From NCBI RefSeq assembly GCF_030285665.1, contig NZ_CP127295.1:3348001-3412000 (forward strand): a stretch of 64,000 bases of DNA, written 5' to 3'. Shown here one piece after another: positions 9,299-18,059 of the stretch; position 1 is the stretch's first letter, and every line of letters begins with the position of its first letter. The notes beneath the pieces were generated by a model. The model was not told the origin of the DNA. It saw only the letters and a list, made by a program, of their open reading frames with translations, and ran no database searches. The position numbers and the translations under genes were made by a program. The DNA comes from Amycolatopsis mongoliensis (GTDB lineage: Bacteria > Actinomycetota > Actinomycetes > Mycobacteriales > Pseudonocardiaceae).

Positions 9299-10167
9299 TT
9301 CGTGTCGGTCCACCGGAAGCTCAGCCGCGCCAGCACCGCGCCCACCACGCACCAGATCCCCAGCACCAGTGCCACCCGCGGAAGTTCCCATGAGCCAGCC
9401 ATCTCCATTCCGACCGCGCCGTCCGGCAGGAACACCGACCGGAAGCCCTGGCAGATCCACTTCAACGGGAAGAACGACGCGATGTCCACCATGATCTTCG
9501 GCAGGTTCGTGATCGGCGTGACGAACACGCCGGAAATGAACTGCAGCACCAGGTACAACATCTGTACCACGGCGACCGCGCCGGTGGTGGACTTGGCGAG
9601 CGAGCTGAGCGCGATCCCGAGCAGGGTGCACGACACGATGCCGAGCGCGAAGACCCACACCAGCGTCAGCCACTTCGAGGGCTCGGACGGCAGCTTCAGC
9701 CCGAAGAGCAGCACGGCGACCGCGGCCATCAGCACGGTCTGCGCCAGGCTGGACACCGCGACCAGCACCATCTTGCCGATGAAGTAGGACGACGAGGGCA
9801 TCGGCGTGCCGCGCAGCCGTTTGAGCGCCCCGGTTTCCCGGTCGGCCGAGACGCCGGTGGCGATGCTGTTGAACGACGTCGAGACGATGCCGGAGCCGAT
9901 CATCCCGGCCGCCAGCAGCTGCCCGGACGTGACGCCCGCCAGCGCCGTCGGACCGTCCAGGATGGATCCGAGCAGGATCATCAGGACCGCGGGCAGGGAG
10001 AAGGTGAAGACCACCTGCTCCTTGTGCCGGAAGAACTGCCGCAGCTCGGTGCTGCCCCGGGCCAGCCCGAGCGACAGCGGGCCGGGGAGGGCCACCGTTG
10101 CTTTTCCGGGGTTCCGGACGGCGGAGCCCCCGGCCTCGGACGAAGCCCCGGGTGTCGCAGTGGTCAT
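9295..10167 (-). CDS. ABC-2 type transporter permease (DrrB-like)
   Basis: A 290-residue permease with six predicted membrane segments and the ABC-2 sequence GALKRLRGTPMPSSSYFIGK in the cytoplasmic loop before the second half. Together with the ATPase it would form a homodimeric exporter of a drug or lipid. The first 30 residues (GASSEAGGSAVRNPGKATVA) are low-complexity and resemble translation of a GC-rich hairpin repeat. The ATG at 10167 overlaps the ATPase stop (ATGA), and the gene ends within the start of the kinase gene. Confidence 0.92.
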   Translation of the reverse strand: MTTATPGASSEAGGSAVRNPGKATVALPGPLSLGLARGSTELRQFFRHKEQVVFTFSLPAVLMILLGSILDGPTALAGVTSGQLLAAGMIGSGIVSTSFNSIATGVSADRETGALKRLRGTPMPSSSYFIGKMVLVAVSSLAQTVLMAAVAVLLFGLKLPSEPSKWLTLVWVFALGIVSCTLLGIALSSLAKSTTGAVAVVQMLYLVLQFISGVFVTPITNLPKIMVDIASFFPLKWICQGFRSVFLPDGAVGMEMAGSWELPRVALVLGIWCVVGAVLARLSFRWTDTK

Positions 10168-11003
10168 GCCTTGTCTCCGATCAGGTCCAGGTAGATGTCC
10201 TCCAGGCTCGGCCTGGTCACGGTCAGCCCGGCGAGCTCCCTACCCCCAGCAGAGAGCTCGGTGACGAGCTTGGTCGGGTACGCGGTGCGCTCGACGTGCT
10301 CGCCGCGTTCGTCCGTCCACCGCACGGTGGCCTCGGCGGCGGCCCGGCCACCCAGGTTCTGCGGGGTGTCCTGCGCGACGATCTCCCCGCGGGCGATCAC
10401 CGCGACGCGGTCGGCGAGCGCTTCGGCCTCGTCGAGGTAGTGGGTGGTGAGGAGGATGGTGCTGCCCTCGGCGGCGAGGTCGCTGATCAGCGACCAGAAC
10501 TGCCGCCGCGCCTCGGGGTCGAACCCGGTGGTCGGCTCGTCGAGGAAGAGCAGCTCGGGCCGGCCGATGATCCCGAGCGCCACGTCGACGCGGCGCCGCT
10601 GCCCGCCGGAGAGCGACTTGACCCGGGCCTTGGCCTTCTCGGCGAGCCCGACCTTCTCGATCACCTCGTCGGGGTCGCGCGGGTCGGGGTAGTACTTCGC
10701 GAAGTGCCGCACGGTCTCGGCGACGCTCAGCTCGGCGGCGTCGTTGGCGGTCTGCAGGACGATGCCGATGCGTGACCGCCAGGTGCGCCCGGCCTTGCCG
10801 GGGTCCTCCCCGAGGACGGTGACCTCGCCGGCGGTCCGCTCCCGGTGGCCTTCGAGGATCTCGACGGTCGTGGTCTTCCCGGCGCCGTTCGGGCCGAGCA
10901 GGGAGAACACCTCACCCCGCGCGATGTCCAGGTCCAGCCCGGCCACCGCGAGGTGACCGGGGTACTGCTTGCGCAGGCCGCGCACGCTCACTGCTGTGGT
11001 CAT
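10164..11003 (-). CDS. ABC transporter ATP-binding protein (DrrA-like)
   Basis: A 279-residue ATPase, first gene of the four-gene exporter/two-component operon. Walker A is GPNGAGKTT at 37-45, the signature is SLSGGQRRRVDVALG, Walker B is LLFLDEPTTGFD and the H-loop is TTHYLDEAE. The LDEAEALADRVAVIARGEIV stretch and the length match the DrrA/CcmA drug-export group. ATG at 11003 is the natural start. The divergent region 11004-11241 must carry its promoter. Confidence 0.94.
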   Translation of the reverse strand: MTTAVSVRGLRKQYPGHLAVAGLDLDIARGEVFSLLGPNGAGKTTTVEILEGHRERTAGEVTVLGEDPGKAGRTWRSRIGIVLQTANDAAELSVAETVRHFAKYYPDPRDPDEVIEKVGLAEKAKARVKSLSGGQRRRVDVALGIIGRPELLFLDEPTTGFDPEARRQFWSLISDLAAEGSTILLTTHYLDEAEALADRVAVIARGEIVAQDTPQNLGGRAAAEATVRWTDERGEHVERTAYPTKLVTELSAGGRELAGLTVTRPSLEDIYLDLIGDKA

Positions 11004-11112
11004 GCCTGAAAGCTTGCTCGCTCGGGGCGGTGGACGGGAGCGACGCTCAGCTGAATCCGGGTGTCCACCGTTCGGTGGACAGAGTCGTCAGCCGGGACGC
11101 CCGATCCGGCCG

Positions 11113-11134
11113 CGTGGTTTCCCGTGGAACCACG
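11113..11134. repeat. small inverted repeat in the divergent promoter region
   Basis: CGTGGTT and AACCACG, 8 bases apart, in the 238-bp space between the ABC operon (minus) and the EphD-like gene (plus). It could be a regulator site or only a hairpin; no further evidence. Confidence 0.4.
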
Positions 11135-11218
11135 AAAACGCTGTCATACAAGCAAAAACCGCCGAGATGCATGAACAGCGTCCGGCCGCCAGCCGCCGCG
11201 CGGGTGAACCACGCTGTT

Positions 11219-11229
11219 GACAAGTTGTC
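11219..11229. promoter_or_regulatory. possible operator, palindrome GACAAGTTGTC
   Basis: A perfect 11-bp odd palindrome that overlaps a good -35-like TTGACA (11217) and lies 12 bases before the ATG of the EphD-like gene. A repressor bound here would block that gene. The TetR encoded at the end of the same transcript is the obvious candidate. Confidence 0.4.
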
Positions 11230-11241
11230 TAACATGACAGA

Positions 11242-12951
11242 ATGTCTCACAAGTGGGTGACCGCCAGCGACGGTGTCCGCCTCTCGGTCCGCATCGAAGG
11301 CCGCGAAGACGGGCCCACGGTCGTGCTCGTGCACGGCTACCCCGACAACAGCTCGATGTGGGCCGGTGTGGTCGCCGAGCTGCGGGCAAGCCACCGCGTC
11401 GTGACCTACGACGTCCGCGGGTCCGGACAGTCGGACAAGCCGGCGGGACGCGCGTCCTACCGGCTGGACCAGCTGGCCGACGACCTCCGCGCCGTCGTCG
11501 ACGAGGTGAAGCCGCACGGCAAGGTCCACCTCGTCGCCCACGACTGGGGCTCCATCCAGACCTGGCACGCCGTCACCGGTGACGGCCTGCGCGGCCGGAT
11601 CGCTTCCTACACGTCGATCTCCGGCCCGAGCCTCGACCACGCCGGTGCGTGGTTCCGCGCGCAGCTCACGCGCCCGACGCCGAAGCGGCTCAAGAACGCG
11701 CTGAGCCAGTTCCTGCACTCCTGGTACATCCTCGCGTTCCAGGTCCCGCTCGTGCCGCAGCTGCTCTGGCGCACCGGGCTGCTGGGCGCGCAGATCCAGC
11801 GCATGGAGCCCGACGCCGCGAAGCCGGACAAGAGCGACGGCATCCACGGCCTCGAGCTCTACCGCGCCAACATGTTCACCCGCCTGTCCCGCCCGGTGCC
11901 GCGCACCGCCGACGTCCCGGTGCAGGTGCTGGCCCCGACTGGCGACGCCTACGTCACCACGCCGCTGCAGACCGAGATCGCGCGCTGGGTGCCGGACCTG
12001 CGGGTCCGCCCGATCGTCGGGACGCACTGGGTGACCCGCGCGAAGCCGAAGGTGGTCGCGGGTGCCGCCGCCGAGCTGATCGAGTACGTCGAAACCGGCG
12101 TCGAGAGCCGGGCCCTGAAGAAGTCGCGGGTGGGCACCGGCCGGTTCGAGCACAAGCTGGTCGTCGTCACCGGCGCCGGCAGCGGGATCGGCCGGGCCAC
12201 CGCGCTCGCCTTCGCCGCCGAAGGGGCCGACGTCGTCATCACCGACATCGATCCGGCGGCCGCCGCGGAAACCCTGAAGCTGCTGGAAGAACACGGGATC
12301 GCGGAGTACACAGTGGACTCCAGCGACGGTGCCGCCGTGCACCGCTTCGCCGAAGACGTCCGGAAGAACCACGGCGTCCCGGACATCGTGGTCAACAACG
12401 CCGGCATCGGGATGTCCGGCCCGTTCCTCGACACGTCCGTCGAAGACTGGGAACGCGTCATCGACGTCAACCTCTGGGGCGTGATCCACGGCTGCCGCGC
12501 CTTCGCGCCGATGCTCGCCGAACGCGCCGAAGGCGGCCAGATCGTCAACCTCGCTTCGGCGGCCGCCTACCTGCCGTCGAAGATCCTCACCGCCTACGCC
12601 ACGACGAAGTCCGCCGTGCTGACGTTGAGCGTCTGCCTGCGCGCCGAGCTGGCCGAGCACCACATCGGCGTCACGGCTGTGTGTCCGGGCATCGTGAAGA
12701 CCAACATCACCAACACAACGCGGTTCGTCGGAGTGTCCGAAGAGGAGCAGCGACGGCGTCAGAAGGAAAGCTCGAAGCTGTACGCCCGGCGGGGTTTCGG
12801 CCCGGAAGGCGTCGCGAAGGACATCCTGCGAGCGGTCGAAAAGGACATCGCGATCGCCCCGTCCACCCCGGAGGCCAAGGCCGCGCTGGTTCTTTCGCGG
12901 CTGACGCCCGGGCTGCTGCGGCAGGCGGCCAAGCTGGACCTGACGCCGTGA
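11242..12951 (+). CDS. ephD: EphD-like fusion: alpha/beta-hydrolase (epoxide hydrolase type) + short-chain dehydrogenase
   Basis: A 569-residue two-domain enzyme. Residues 1-285 are an alpha/beta hydrolase of the epoxide-hydrolase type: HGYP (31-34) for the oxyanion hole and nucleophile D101 in AHDWGS. Residues 305-560 are a classical SDR: cofactor loop TGAGSGIG (310-317), NNAG, and catalytic Y452-x3-K456. The same order is found in mycobacterial EphD (Rv2214c), which acts in mycolic acid metabolism. Amycolatopsis lacks mycolic acids, so the substrate here is probably another oxygenated lipid. ATG at 11242; the stop overlaps the TetR start as GTGA. The name rests on architecture, not on a search. 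Confidence 0.85.
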   Translation: MSHKWVTASDGVRLSVRIEGREDGPTVVLVHGYPDNSSMWAGVVAELRASHRVVTYDVRGSGQSDKPAGRASYRLDQLADDLRAVVDEVKPHGKVHLVAHDWGSIQTWHAVTGDGLRGRIASYTSISGPSLDHAGAWFRAQLTRPTPKRLKNALSQFLHSWYILAFQVPLVPQLLWRTGLLGAQIQRMEPDAAKPDKSDGIHGLELYRANMFTRLSRPVPRTADVPVQVLAPTGDAYVTTPLQTEIARWVPDLRVRPIVGTHWVTRAKPKVVAGAAAELIEYVETGVESRALKKSRVGTGRFEHKLVVVTGAGSGIGRATALAFAAEGADVVITDIDPAAAAETLKLLEEHGIAEYTVDSSDGAAVHRFAEDVRKNHGVPDIVVNNAGIGMSGPFLDTSVEDWERVIDVNLWGVIHGCRAFAPMLAERAEGGQIVNLASAAAYLPSKILTAYATTKSAVLTLSVCLRAELAEHHIGVTAVCPGIVKTNITNTTRFVGVSEEEQRRRQKESSKLYARRGFGPEGVAKDILRAVEKDIAIAPSTPEAKAALVLSRLTPGLLRQAAKLDLTP

Positions 12952-13550
12952 GCCGGCCGCGGCGGATGTCGCCGCAGGCCCGCCGCGACGACCTGATCCG
13001 CGCGGCGCTCGACCTGTTCGGGTCGCGGGCGCCGGAGCTGGTCACCGTGGACGACATCGTCGCGCGCGCCGAGGTGTCGCGGCCGCTGTTCTACCGGTAC
13101 TTCTCCAGCCTGCGCGAGCTGCAGGTGGAGGCGCTGCGCACGGTCACCGACGGGCTCATCGACGGCCTGGCCGGCCTCGAGGAGGGCCCGCCGGAGACCC
13201 GGCTGTGCGCGGCCGTCCGCGGCCTGATCGACGTCGCCGACCACTACCGCGCGGGCTACATCGCGTTGCTGCGCAGCGGTTCGGTGATCGCGACGTCGGA
13301 GACGGACGCGGCGATCGACGAGGTCCGCAACCGCGCGGTGGCGCTGATCCTGGACGCGCTCGGCGTCGAGGACCCGTCGCCGCTGCTGTCGCTGACCCTG
13401 CGCTGCTGGACGGCGGTCGTCGAGGGCGCCCTGCTCAGCTGGCTGCAAGAGCGCAGCGTCGCCCGCGAGTCCCTGGACACCTGGCTGGTCGACCAGCTCA
13501 CCGCCATGCTCGGCGCGACCGCGGCCCACGAGGTCGCCCCAAAGCCGTGA
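12948..13550 (+). CDS. TetR-family transcriptional regulator
   Basis: A 200-residue regulator. The N-terminal HTH runs about 14-60 (ALDLFGSRAPELVTVDDIVA, then EVSRPLFYRYFSSLRELQ). The ligand domain does not reveal its effector. The GTG at 12948 overlaps the stop of the EphD-like gene, so both are cotranscribed and the regulator probably represses its own operon. Its TGA (13548-13550) is supplied by the first bases of a family A palindrome. Confidence 0.93.
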   Translation: MSRPRRMSPQARRDDLIRAALDLFGSRAPELVTVDDIVARAEVSRPLFYRYFSSLRELQVEALRTVTDGLIDGLAGLEEGPPETRLCAAVRGLIDVADHYRAGYIALLRSGSVIATSETDAAIDEVRNRAVALILDALGVEDPSPLLSLTLRCWTAVVEGALLSWLQERSVARESLDTWLVDQLTAMLGATAAHEVAPKP

Positions 13551-13595
13551 ATGGCACATCAAGGGACTCTAAGTCCCTCGATGTGCCATTCACGG
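13545..13595. repeat. 51-bp palindrome, family A copy 3 (supplies a stop codon)
   Basis: Arms of 24 bases around CTA with a single mismatch (AAGGGA against TCCCTC). It begins inside the TetR gene, whose TGA is part of the CCGTGA arm, and ends 10 bases from the stop of the convergent citrate synthase gene. A bidirectional terminator is the likely role. Confidence 0.9.
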
Positions 13596-13605
13596 ACTTC
13601 AGCGG

Positions 13606-14754
13606 TCAGTGCTTGGTGACCAGTTCCCAGCCCTCGACGTCTTCCGGCGTGCGGGGCGCCGGGCCGACGTACTTGGCCGACGGCCGCACCAGGCGTCCGG
13701 TGCGCTTCTGCTCCAGGATGTGCGCGGCCCAGCCGGCGGTGCGCGCCGAGCTGAACATCGCGGGCATCATGTGCGGCGGGACCTGGGCGAAGTCCAGGAT
13801 GACCGCGGCCCAGAACTCGACGTTCGTCTCGATCGGGTGGTCCGGACGCCGCTCGCGCAGCTCCGCCAGCGCCGCCTGCTCCAGCGCGGCGGCCGCCTCG
13901 TAGCGGGCCGCGCCGAGCTCCTGGCAGGTGCGGCGCAGCACGCGCGCCCGCGGGTCCTCGGCCCGGTAGACGCGGTGGCCGAAGCCCATCAGGCGTTCCT
14001 TGCGGTCGAGGATGCCCTTGACCAGGCCGACCGGGTCGCCGGTGCGCTCGACCTCTTCGATCATCGGCAGCACGCGCGCCGGGGCGCCGCCGTGCAGCGG
14101 GCCCGACATCGCGCCGATGGCGCCGGACATGGCCGCCGCGACGTCGGCGCCGGTGGACGCGATGACGCGGGCGGTGAAGGTCGACGCGTTCAGGCCGTGC
14201 TCGGCGGCCGACACCCAGTAGGCGTCCAGCGCCCGGACGTGCGCCGGGTCGGGCTCGCCGCGCCAGCGGATGAGGAACCGCTCGGTGATCGAGTGGGCCT
14301 CGTCGACGCGGGTCTGCGGGACGGCGGGCTGGCCGATGCCGCGCGCCGACTGCGCGACGTAGGACAGCGCCATCACCGAGGCGCGGGCCAGCTGCTCACG
14401 GGCCTCTTCGTCGGTGATGTCGAGCAGCGGGCGGTAGCCCCAGATGGGCGCGAGCATGGCCAGCGCGGCCTGGACGTCGACCCGGACGTCGCCGGTGTGC
14501 ACCGGCAGCGGGAACGGCTCGGCGGGCGGGAGGCCGTGGCCGAACCGGCCGTCCACGAGGAGGCCCCATACGTCACCGAAGGTCACCTTGCCGGCGAGGT
14601 CCTCGATGTCGACGCCGCGGTAGCGCAGCGCACCGCCGTCCCGGTCGGGTTCGGCGATCTCGGTGTGGAAGGCGACGACGCCCTCCAGACCCGGTCGGAA
14701 GCCGTCGTCGGGTTGGCCGGACGGCTGTGGCTTGCTGATCGTGGAGGTAGTCAC
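13606..14754 (-). CDS. citA: citrate synthase 2
   Basis: A 382-residue citrate synthase condensing acetyl-CoA with oxaloacetate. The catalytic histidines are in SGPLHGGAP and GFGHRVY, with the aspartate in the following PNVE-like helix region (IETNVEFWAAVILDF). It is distinct from the larger enzyme encoded at 35861 and matches the actinobacterial second citrate synthase (CitA; possible 2-methylcitrate activity). The GTG at 14754 gives the usual short N-terminus. Monocistronic, divergent from urease across 289 bases, and ended by a palindrome. Confidence 0.92.
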   Translation of the reverse strand: MTTSTISKPQPSGQPDDGFRPGLEGVVAFHTEIAEPDRDGGALRYRGVDIEDLAGKVTFGDVWGLLVDGRFGHGLPPAEPFPLPVHTGDVRVDVQAALAMLAPIWGYRPLLDITDEEAREQLARASVMALSYVAQSARGIGQPAVPQTRVDEAHSITERFLIRWRGEPDPAHVRALDAYWVSAAEHGLNASTFTARVIASTGADVAAAMSGAIGAMSGPLHGGAPARVLPMIEEVERTGDPVGLVKGILDRKERLMGFGHRVYRAEDPRARVLRRTCQELGAARYEAAAALEQAALAELRERRPDHPIETNVEFWAAVILDFAQVPPHMMPAMFSSARTAGWAAHILEQKRTGRLVRPSAKYVGPAPRTPEDVEGWELVTKH

Positions 14755-14908
14755 TGTTTCGCGGAACCTTTCGGTGCGCTTTTTTCCCCGTCTTGGTGGT
14801 GGTGCTCGCGCGGACGGAATAGCGCACGGAAAGCGCGCACCATCGCACGGATGGATAGACCTTGCTCCCTAGATCGCCGGGGGGCAATCGAAAGATGCGG
14901 TGGTTTCG

Positions 14909-14936
14909 GTCACGATTACGAGAACGATTCAGTCAC
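14909..14936. promoter_or_regulatory. possible GlnR half-sites upstream of ureA
   Basis: GTCAC, 7 bases, AGAAC, 6 bases, GTCAC. The GlnR box of actinomycetes is a series of gTnAc and GaAAc half-sites every 11 bases. Two half-sites fit and one spacing is off by one, so this is only suggestive. Confidence 0.3.
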
Positions 14937-14986
14937 CGAGGCCGTCCGGCAGGAGAATCTCCGCCACGCAGTGTGACGAAGCCCAG

Positions 14987-15002
14987 GTTAAAGGTATGTT
15001 TC
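14987..15002. promoter_or_regulatory. possible GlnR site 41 bases upstream of ureA
   Basis: GTTAA, 6 bases, GTTTC; on the other strand GAAAC-n6-TTAAC, nine of ten positions of a GaAAc-n6-gTnAc pair with exact spacing. GlnR is the global nitrogen regulator of actinomycetes and is known to control urease genes in Streptomyces. Binding here is inferred from sequence only. Confidence 0.42.
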
Positions 15003-15043
15003 CGAACCAGGCGGAGCCGTCGTCCGGGTGATAGACCTGAGCG

Positions 15044-15346
15044 ATGCACCTCAGCCCGCAGGAGCGCGACAAGCTGCTCGTCCACGTGGCGGCCGACGTC
15101 GCGCGGAAGCGGCTGGACCGCGGCGTCCGGCTGAACTACCCCGAGGCGGTCGCGCTGATCACCGACCACGTCCTCGAAGGGGCCCGCGACGGGCGCACGG
15201 TGAGTGAACTGGTCGCGAGCGGCCGGAGCGTGCTCTCGCGTGCGCAGGTGCTCGACGGCGTGCCGGAGATGGTCGACTCCGTTCAGGTCGAGGCCACCTT
15301 CCCGGACGGCACGAAGCTCGTCACCGTGCACGACCCGATCGTCTGA
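15044..15346 (+). CDS. ureA: urease subunit gamma
   Basis: A 100-residue small subunit of nickel urease, which splits urea into ammonia and carbamate. It begins with the conserved [12 protein letters not shown] and contains [11 protein letters not shown] and [20 protein letters not shown]; the length is standard. First gene of ureABCFGD, with ureB 10 bases downstream. Two possible GlnR sites lie in the 289-bp upstream region, consistent with control by nitrogen supply. Confidence 0.98.
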   Translation: MHLSPQERDKLLVHVAADVARKRLDRGVRLNYPEAVALITDHVLEGARDGRTVSELVASGRSVLSRAQVLDGVPEMVDSVQVEATFPDGTKLVTVHDPIV

Positions 15347-15356
15347 GAGGACCTCG

Positions 15357-15662
15357 ATGCGTCCAGGCGAGATCATCCCCGGTGCCGAGCCGGTGGAACT
15401 GAACCCGGGCCGCGCCCGCGTCCGGCTGCTCGTGCGCAACCTCGGCGACCGGCCGGTGCAGGTCGGCTCGCACTACCACTTCGCCGCGGTCAACCCCGGC
15501 CTCGAGTTCGACCGGGACGCCGCCCGCGGCCACCGGCTCGACGTCCCGGCCGGCACGTCGGTGCGGTTCGAGCCGGGCGTCGAACGCGAAGTCGATCTTG
15601 TTCCGCTCGCCGGGGCCCGCCGCGTACCGGGCCTGCGATCCGAATTCTCCGGAGAGTTCTGA
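15357..15662 (+). CDS. ureB: urease subunit beta
   Basis: A 101-residue structural subunit with the signature [28 protein letters not shown] and a C-terminal LRSEFSGEF. The ATG at 15357 is preceded by GAGAGGACCTCG, which serves as ribosome site. The stop is one base from the ureC ATG, pointing to translational coupling. Confidence 0.97.
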   Translation: MRPGEIIPGAEPVELNPGRARVRLLVRNLGDRPVQVGSHYHFAAVNPGLEFDRDAARGHRLDVPAGTSVRFEPGVEREVDLVPLAGARRVPGLRSEFSGEF

Positions 15663-15663
15663 A

Positions 15664-17379
15664 ATGCCGCAGATCGACCGCGAGCGCTACGCCGAGCTGT
15701 TCGGCCCGACCACCGGCGACCGGATCCGGCTCGCCGACACCGACCTGCTGATCGAGGTCACCGAGGACCGCTCGATGGGCCCCGGCGGCTCGGGCGACGA
15801 GGTGCTCTTCGGCGGCGGCAAGGTCATCCGCGAGTCGATGGGCCAGGGCATGGCGACCCGCGCCGAGGGTGCGCCCGACCTGATCATCACCGGCGCGGTG
15901 ATCCTCGACCACTGGGGTGTGATCAAGGCCGACATCGGCGTGCGCGACGGCCGGATCGTCGGGATCGGCAAGGCGGGCAACCCGGACACGATGGACGGCG
16001 TCGACCCGGCCCTGGTCATCGGGCCGTCGACGGAAGTCCTGGCCGGCAACGGCAAGATCCTCACCGCCGGCGGCATCGACTGCCACGTCCACTTCATCTG
16101 CCCGCAGCTCGTCGACACGGCGCTGGCCGCGGGGCTGACCACCTTGGTCGGCGGCGGCACCGGCCCCAACGAGGGCACGAAGGCCACGACCGTCACGCCC
16201 GGCGCGTGGAACCTCGGCCGGATGCTGTCCGCCATGGACGGTTATCCGGTCAACGTCCTGTTGCTGGGCAAGGGGAACACCGTCCGGCACGAGGCCCTGC
16301 GCGAACAGCTCGCGGCCGGCGCGGGCGGCTTCAAGCTGCACGAGGACTGGGGCACGACCCCGGCCGCCATCGACGCCTGCCTGACCGTGGCCGACGAGTC
16401 CGGCGTCCAGGTCGCGATCCACACGGACACCCTGAACGAGGCGGGCTTCCTGGAGTCCACTGTGGACGCCATCGGCGGCCGCTCGATCAACGCGTACCAC
16501 ACCGAGGGCGCCGGCGGCGGGCACGCGCCGGACATCATCGAGGTCGTCTCGCTGCCGAACGTCCTGCCGTCGTCGACCAACCCGACCCGGCCGCACACGG
16601 CGAACACCCTCGACGAGCACCTCGACATGCTGGTGGTCTGCCACCATCTCAACCCGTCGGTGCCCGAGGACCTCGCCTTCGCCGAGAGCCGGATCCGGCC
16701 GTCGACGATCGCCGCCGAGGACGTGCTGCACGACCTGGGCGCCATCTCGATGATGAGCTCGGACTCGCAGGCGATGGGCCGGATCGGCGAGGTGATCATC
16801 CGGACGTGGCAGACCGCGCACGTGATGAAACGCCGCCGCGGCGCGCTGCCCGGCGACGGCGCGGCCGACAACCTTCGCGCGCGCCGCTATGTCGCCAAGT
16901 ACACGATCAACCCGGCCATCGCGCACGGCATGGAGACCGAGATCGGCTCGGTCGAGGTCGGCAAGCTCGCCGACCTCGTGCTGTGGGAGCCGAAGTTCTT
17001 CGGCGTCCGCCCGCACGTGGTCCTCAAGGGCGGCTTTCCGGCGTGGGCGGCCATGGGCGACGCGAACGCGTCCATCCCGACGCCGCAGCCGGTCATGGCG
17101 CGGCCGATGTTCGGCGCGAACATCGGGGCCGCGCTGAGCCTGCACTTCGTCGCACCGTCTGCTTTGGACAGTGGCCTGCGGGAGACGTTCGGCATCACGC
17201 GGCCGCTCGTCGCGGTGGCGAACACCCGCGCGCGGACCAAGGCGGACATGGTGCTCAACGACGCCACGCCGGACGTCCGCGTCGAGCCGGACAGCTTCGC
17301 GGTGCACGTCGACGGCGAGCTCGTCGAACCGCAGCCGGTGACGGAACTGCCCATGGCCCAACGGTACTTCCTCTTCTGA
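15664..17379 (+). CDS. ureC: urease subunit alpha (catalytic)
   Basis: The 571-residue catalytic subunit. Nickel ligands and active-site residues are all visible: H141 and H143 in DCHVHFICP, the carbamylated lysine K224 in [11 protein letters not shown]279-region [14 protein letters not shown], and the mobile flap with C326-H327-H328 followed by [18 protein letters not shown]. The protein starts [19 protein letters not shown] as in other actinobacterial ureases. The TGA shares one base with the ureF ATG. Nothing suggests loss of activity. Confidence 0.98.
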   Translation: MPQIDRERYAELFGPTTGDRIRLADTDLLIEVTEDRSMGPGGSGDEVLFGGGKVIRESMGQGMATRAEGAPDLIITGAVILDHWGVIKADIGVRDGRIVGIGKAGNPDTMDGVDPALVIGPSTEVLAGNGKILTAGGIDCHVHFICPQLVDTALAAGLTTLVGGGTGPNEGTKATTVTPGAWNLGRMLSAMDGYPVNVLLLGKGNTVRHEALREQLAAGAGGFKLHEDWGTTPAAIDACLTVADESGVQVAIHTDTLNEAGFLESTVDAIGGRSINAYHTEGAGGGHAPDIIEVVSLPNVLPSSTNPTRPHTANTLDEHLDMLVVCHHLNPSVPEDLAFAESRIRPSTIAAEDVLHDLGAISMMSSDSQAMGRIGEVIIRTWQTAHVMKRRRGALPGDGAADNLRARRYVAKYTINPAIAHGMETEIGSVEVGKLADLVLWEPKFFGVRPHVVLKGGFPAWAAMGDANASIPTPQPVMARPMFGANIGAALSLHFVAPSALDSGLRETFGITRPLVAVANTRARTKADMVLNDATPDVRVEPDSFAVHVDGELVEPQPVTELPMAQRYFLF

Positions 17380-18059
17380 TGGACCTCTCGGCGCTGATCC
17401 TCGCGGACTCCCGCTTCCCCGGTGGCGGGCACGTCCACAGTGGAGGGCTGGAGGAGGTCGTCTCCCGCCGGCTCGTGACGGCTGTGCGCGATCTCCCGGG
17501 ATTCCTTTCCGGACGGTTGCGGACGGCGGGCGCGCTGGCCGCGGTCTTCGCCGCCGCGTCGGCACATGCGGCGGCCCGTTCTGTCGCAAGTGGACACTGG
17601 GCGCTGGTGGATGCCGAGCTGGACGCGCGGACGCCGTCGCTCGCGCAGCGTGAGGCGTCGCGAGCGCAGGGCCGGGGGACCGCGCGGGCCGGGCGGATCG
17701 CCTGGCCGTCTCCCGTGCTGGACGCGTTGCTGGCGGAGACTCCACGGCCGCATCACCCGGTGGTGCTGGGCGCGCTGGTCGGCGTCGCGGGCGGTTCGCC
17801 GTACGACGCCGCGATGGCCGTCGCCTACCTGGCGGTGAGCGGGCCGGCGAGCGCCGCGGTGCGGCTGCTGGGGCTGGACCCCTTTGCCGTCAACGCGGTC
17901 GTGGCCCGGCTGGATCTCGAATCCGTCTGTTCGGAAGCGGCGGCGGTGGCCGGGGACGACCCGGCGTCGCTGCCGTCGCCGGGCTCGCCCGCGTTGGATC
18001 TGTTCGCCGAGGCGCACGCCCGGCACCACCAGGAAGAGGTGCGTCTCTTTGCCAGCTGA
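17379..18059 (+). CDS. ureF: urease accessory protein UreF
   Basis: A 226-residue accessory protein that works with UreD and UreG in delivery of CO2 and nickel to the apo-urease. The start [26 protein letters not shown] carries the SRFPxGG-HSGGLE pattern of UreF; the rest is poorly conserved and alanine rich, as usual in actinobacteria. The ATG shares its A with the ureC TGA, and the 3' end overlaps the TTG start of ureG by 11 bases. Confidence 0.93.
   Translation: MDLSALILADSRFPGGGHVHSGGLEEVVSRRLVTAVRDLPGFLSGRLRTAGALAAVFAAASAHAAARSVASGHWALVDAELDARTPSLAQREASRAQGRGTARAGRIAWPSPVLDALLAETPRPHHPVVLGALVGVAGGSPYDAAMAVAYLAVSGPASAAVRLLGLDPFAVNAVVARLDLESVCSEAAAVAGDDPASLPSPGSPALDLFAEAHARHHQEEVRLFAS

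Noticed and set aside
9299..9673. Upstream extension of the histidine kinase to an ATG at 9673
   Set aside because: It would translate the permease gene in another frame. GTG at 9298 overlaps the permease stop by 4 bases as elsewhere in the operon.
15490..17745. A 751-codon open frame antisense to ureC and ureF
   Set aside because: High GC at third positions opens the opposite strand. The translation is arginine-rich low-complexity sequence without any motif, while the sense strand encodes intact UreC.
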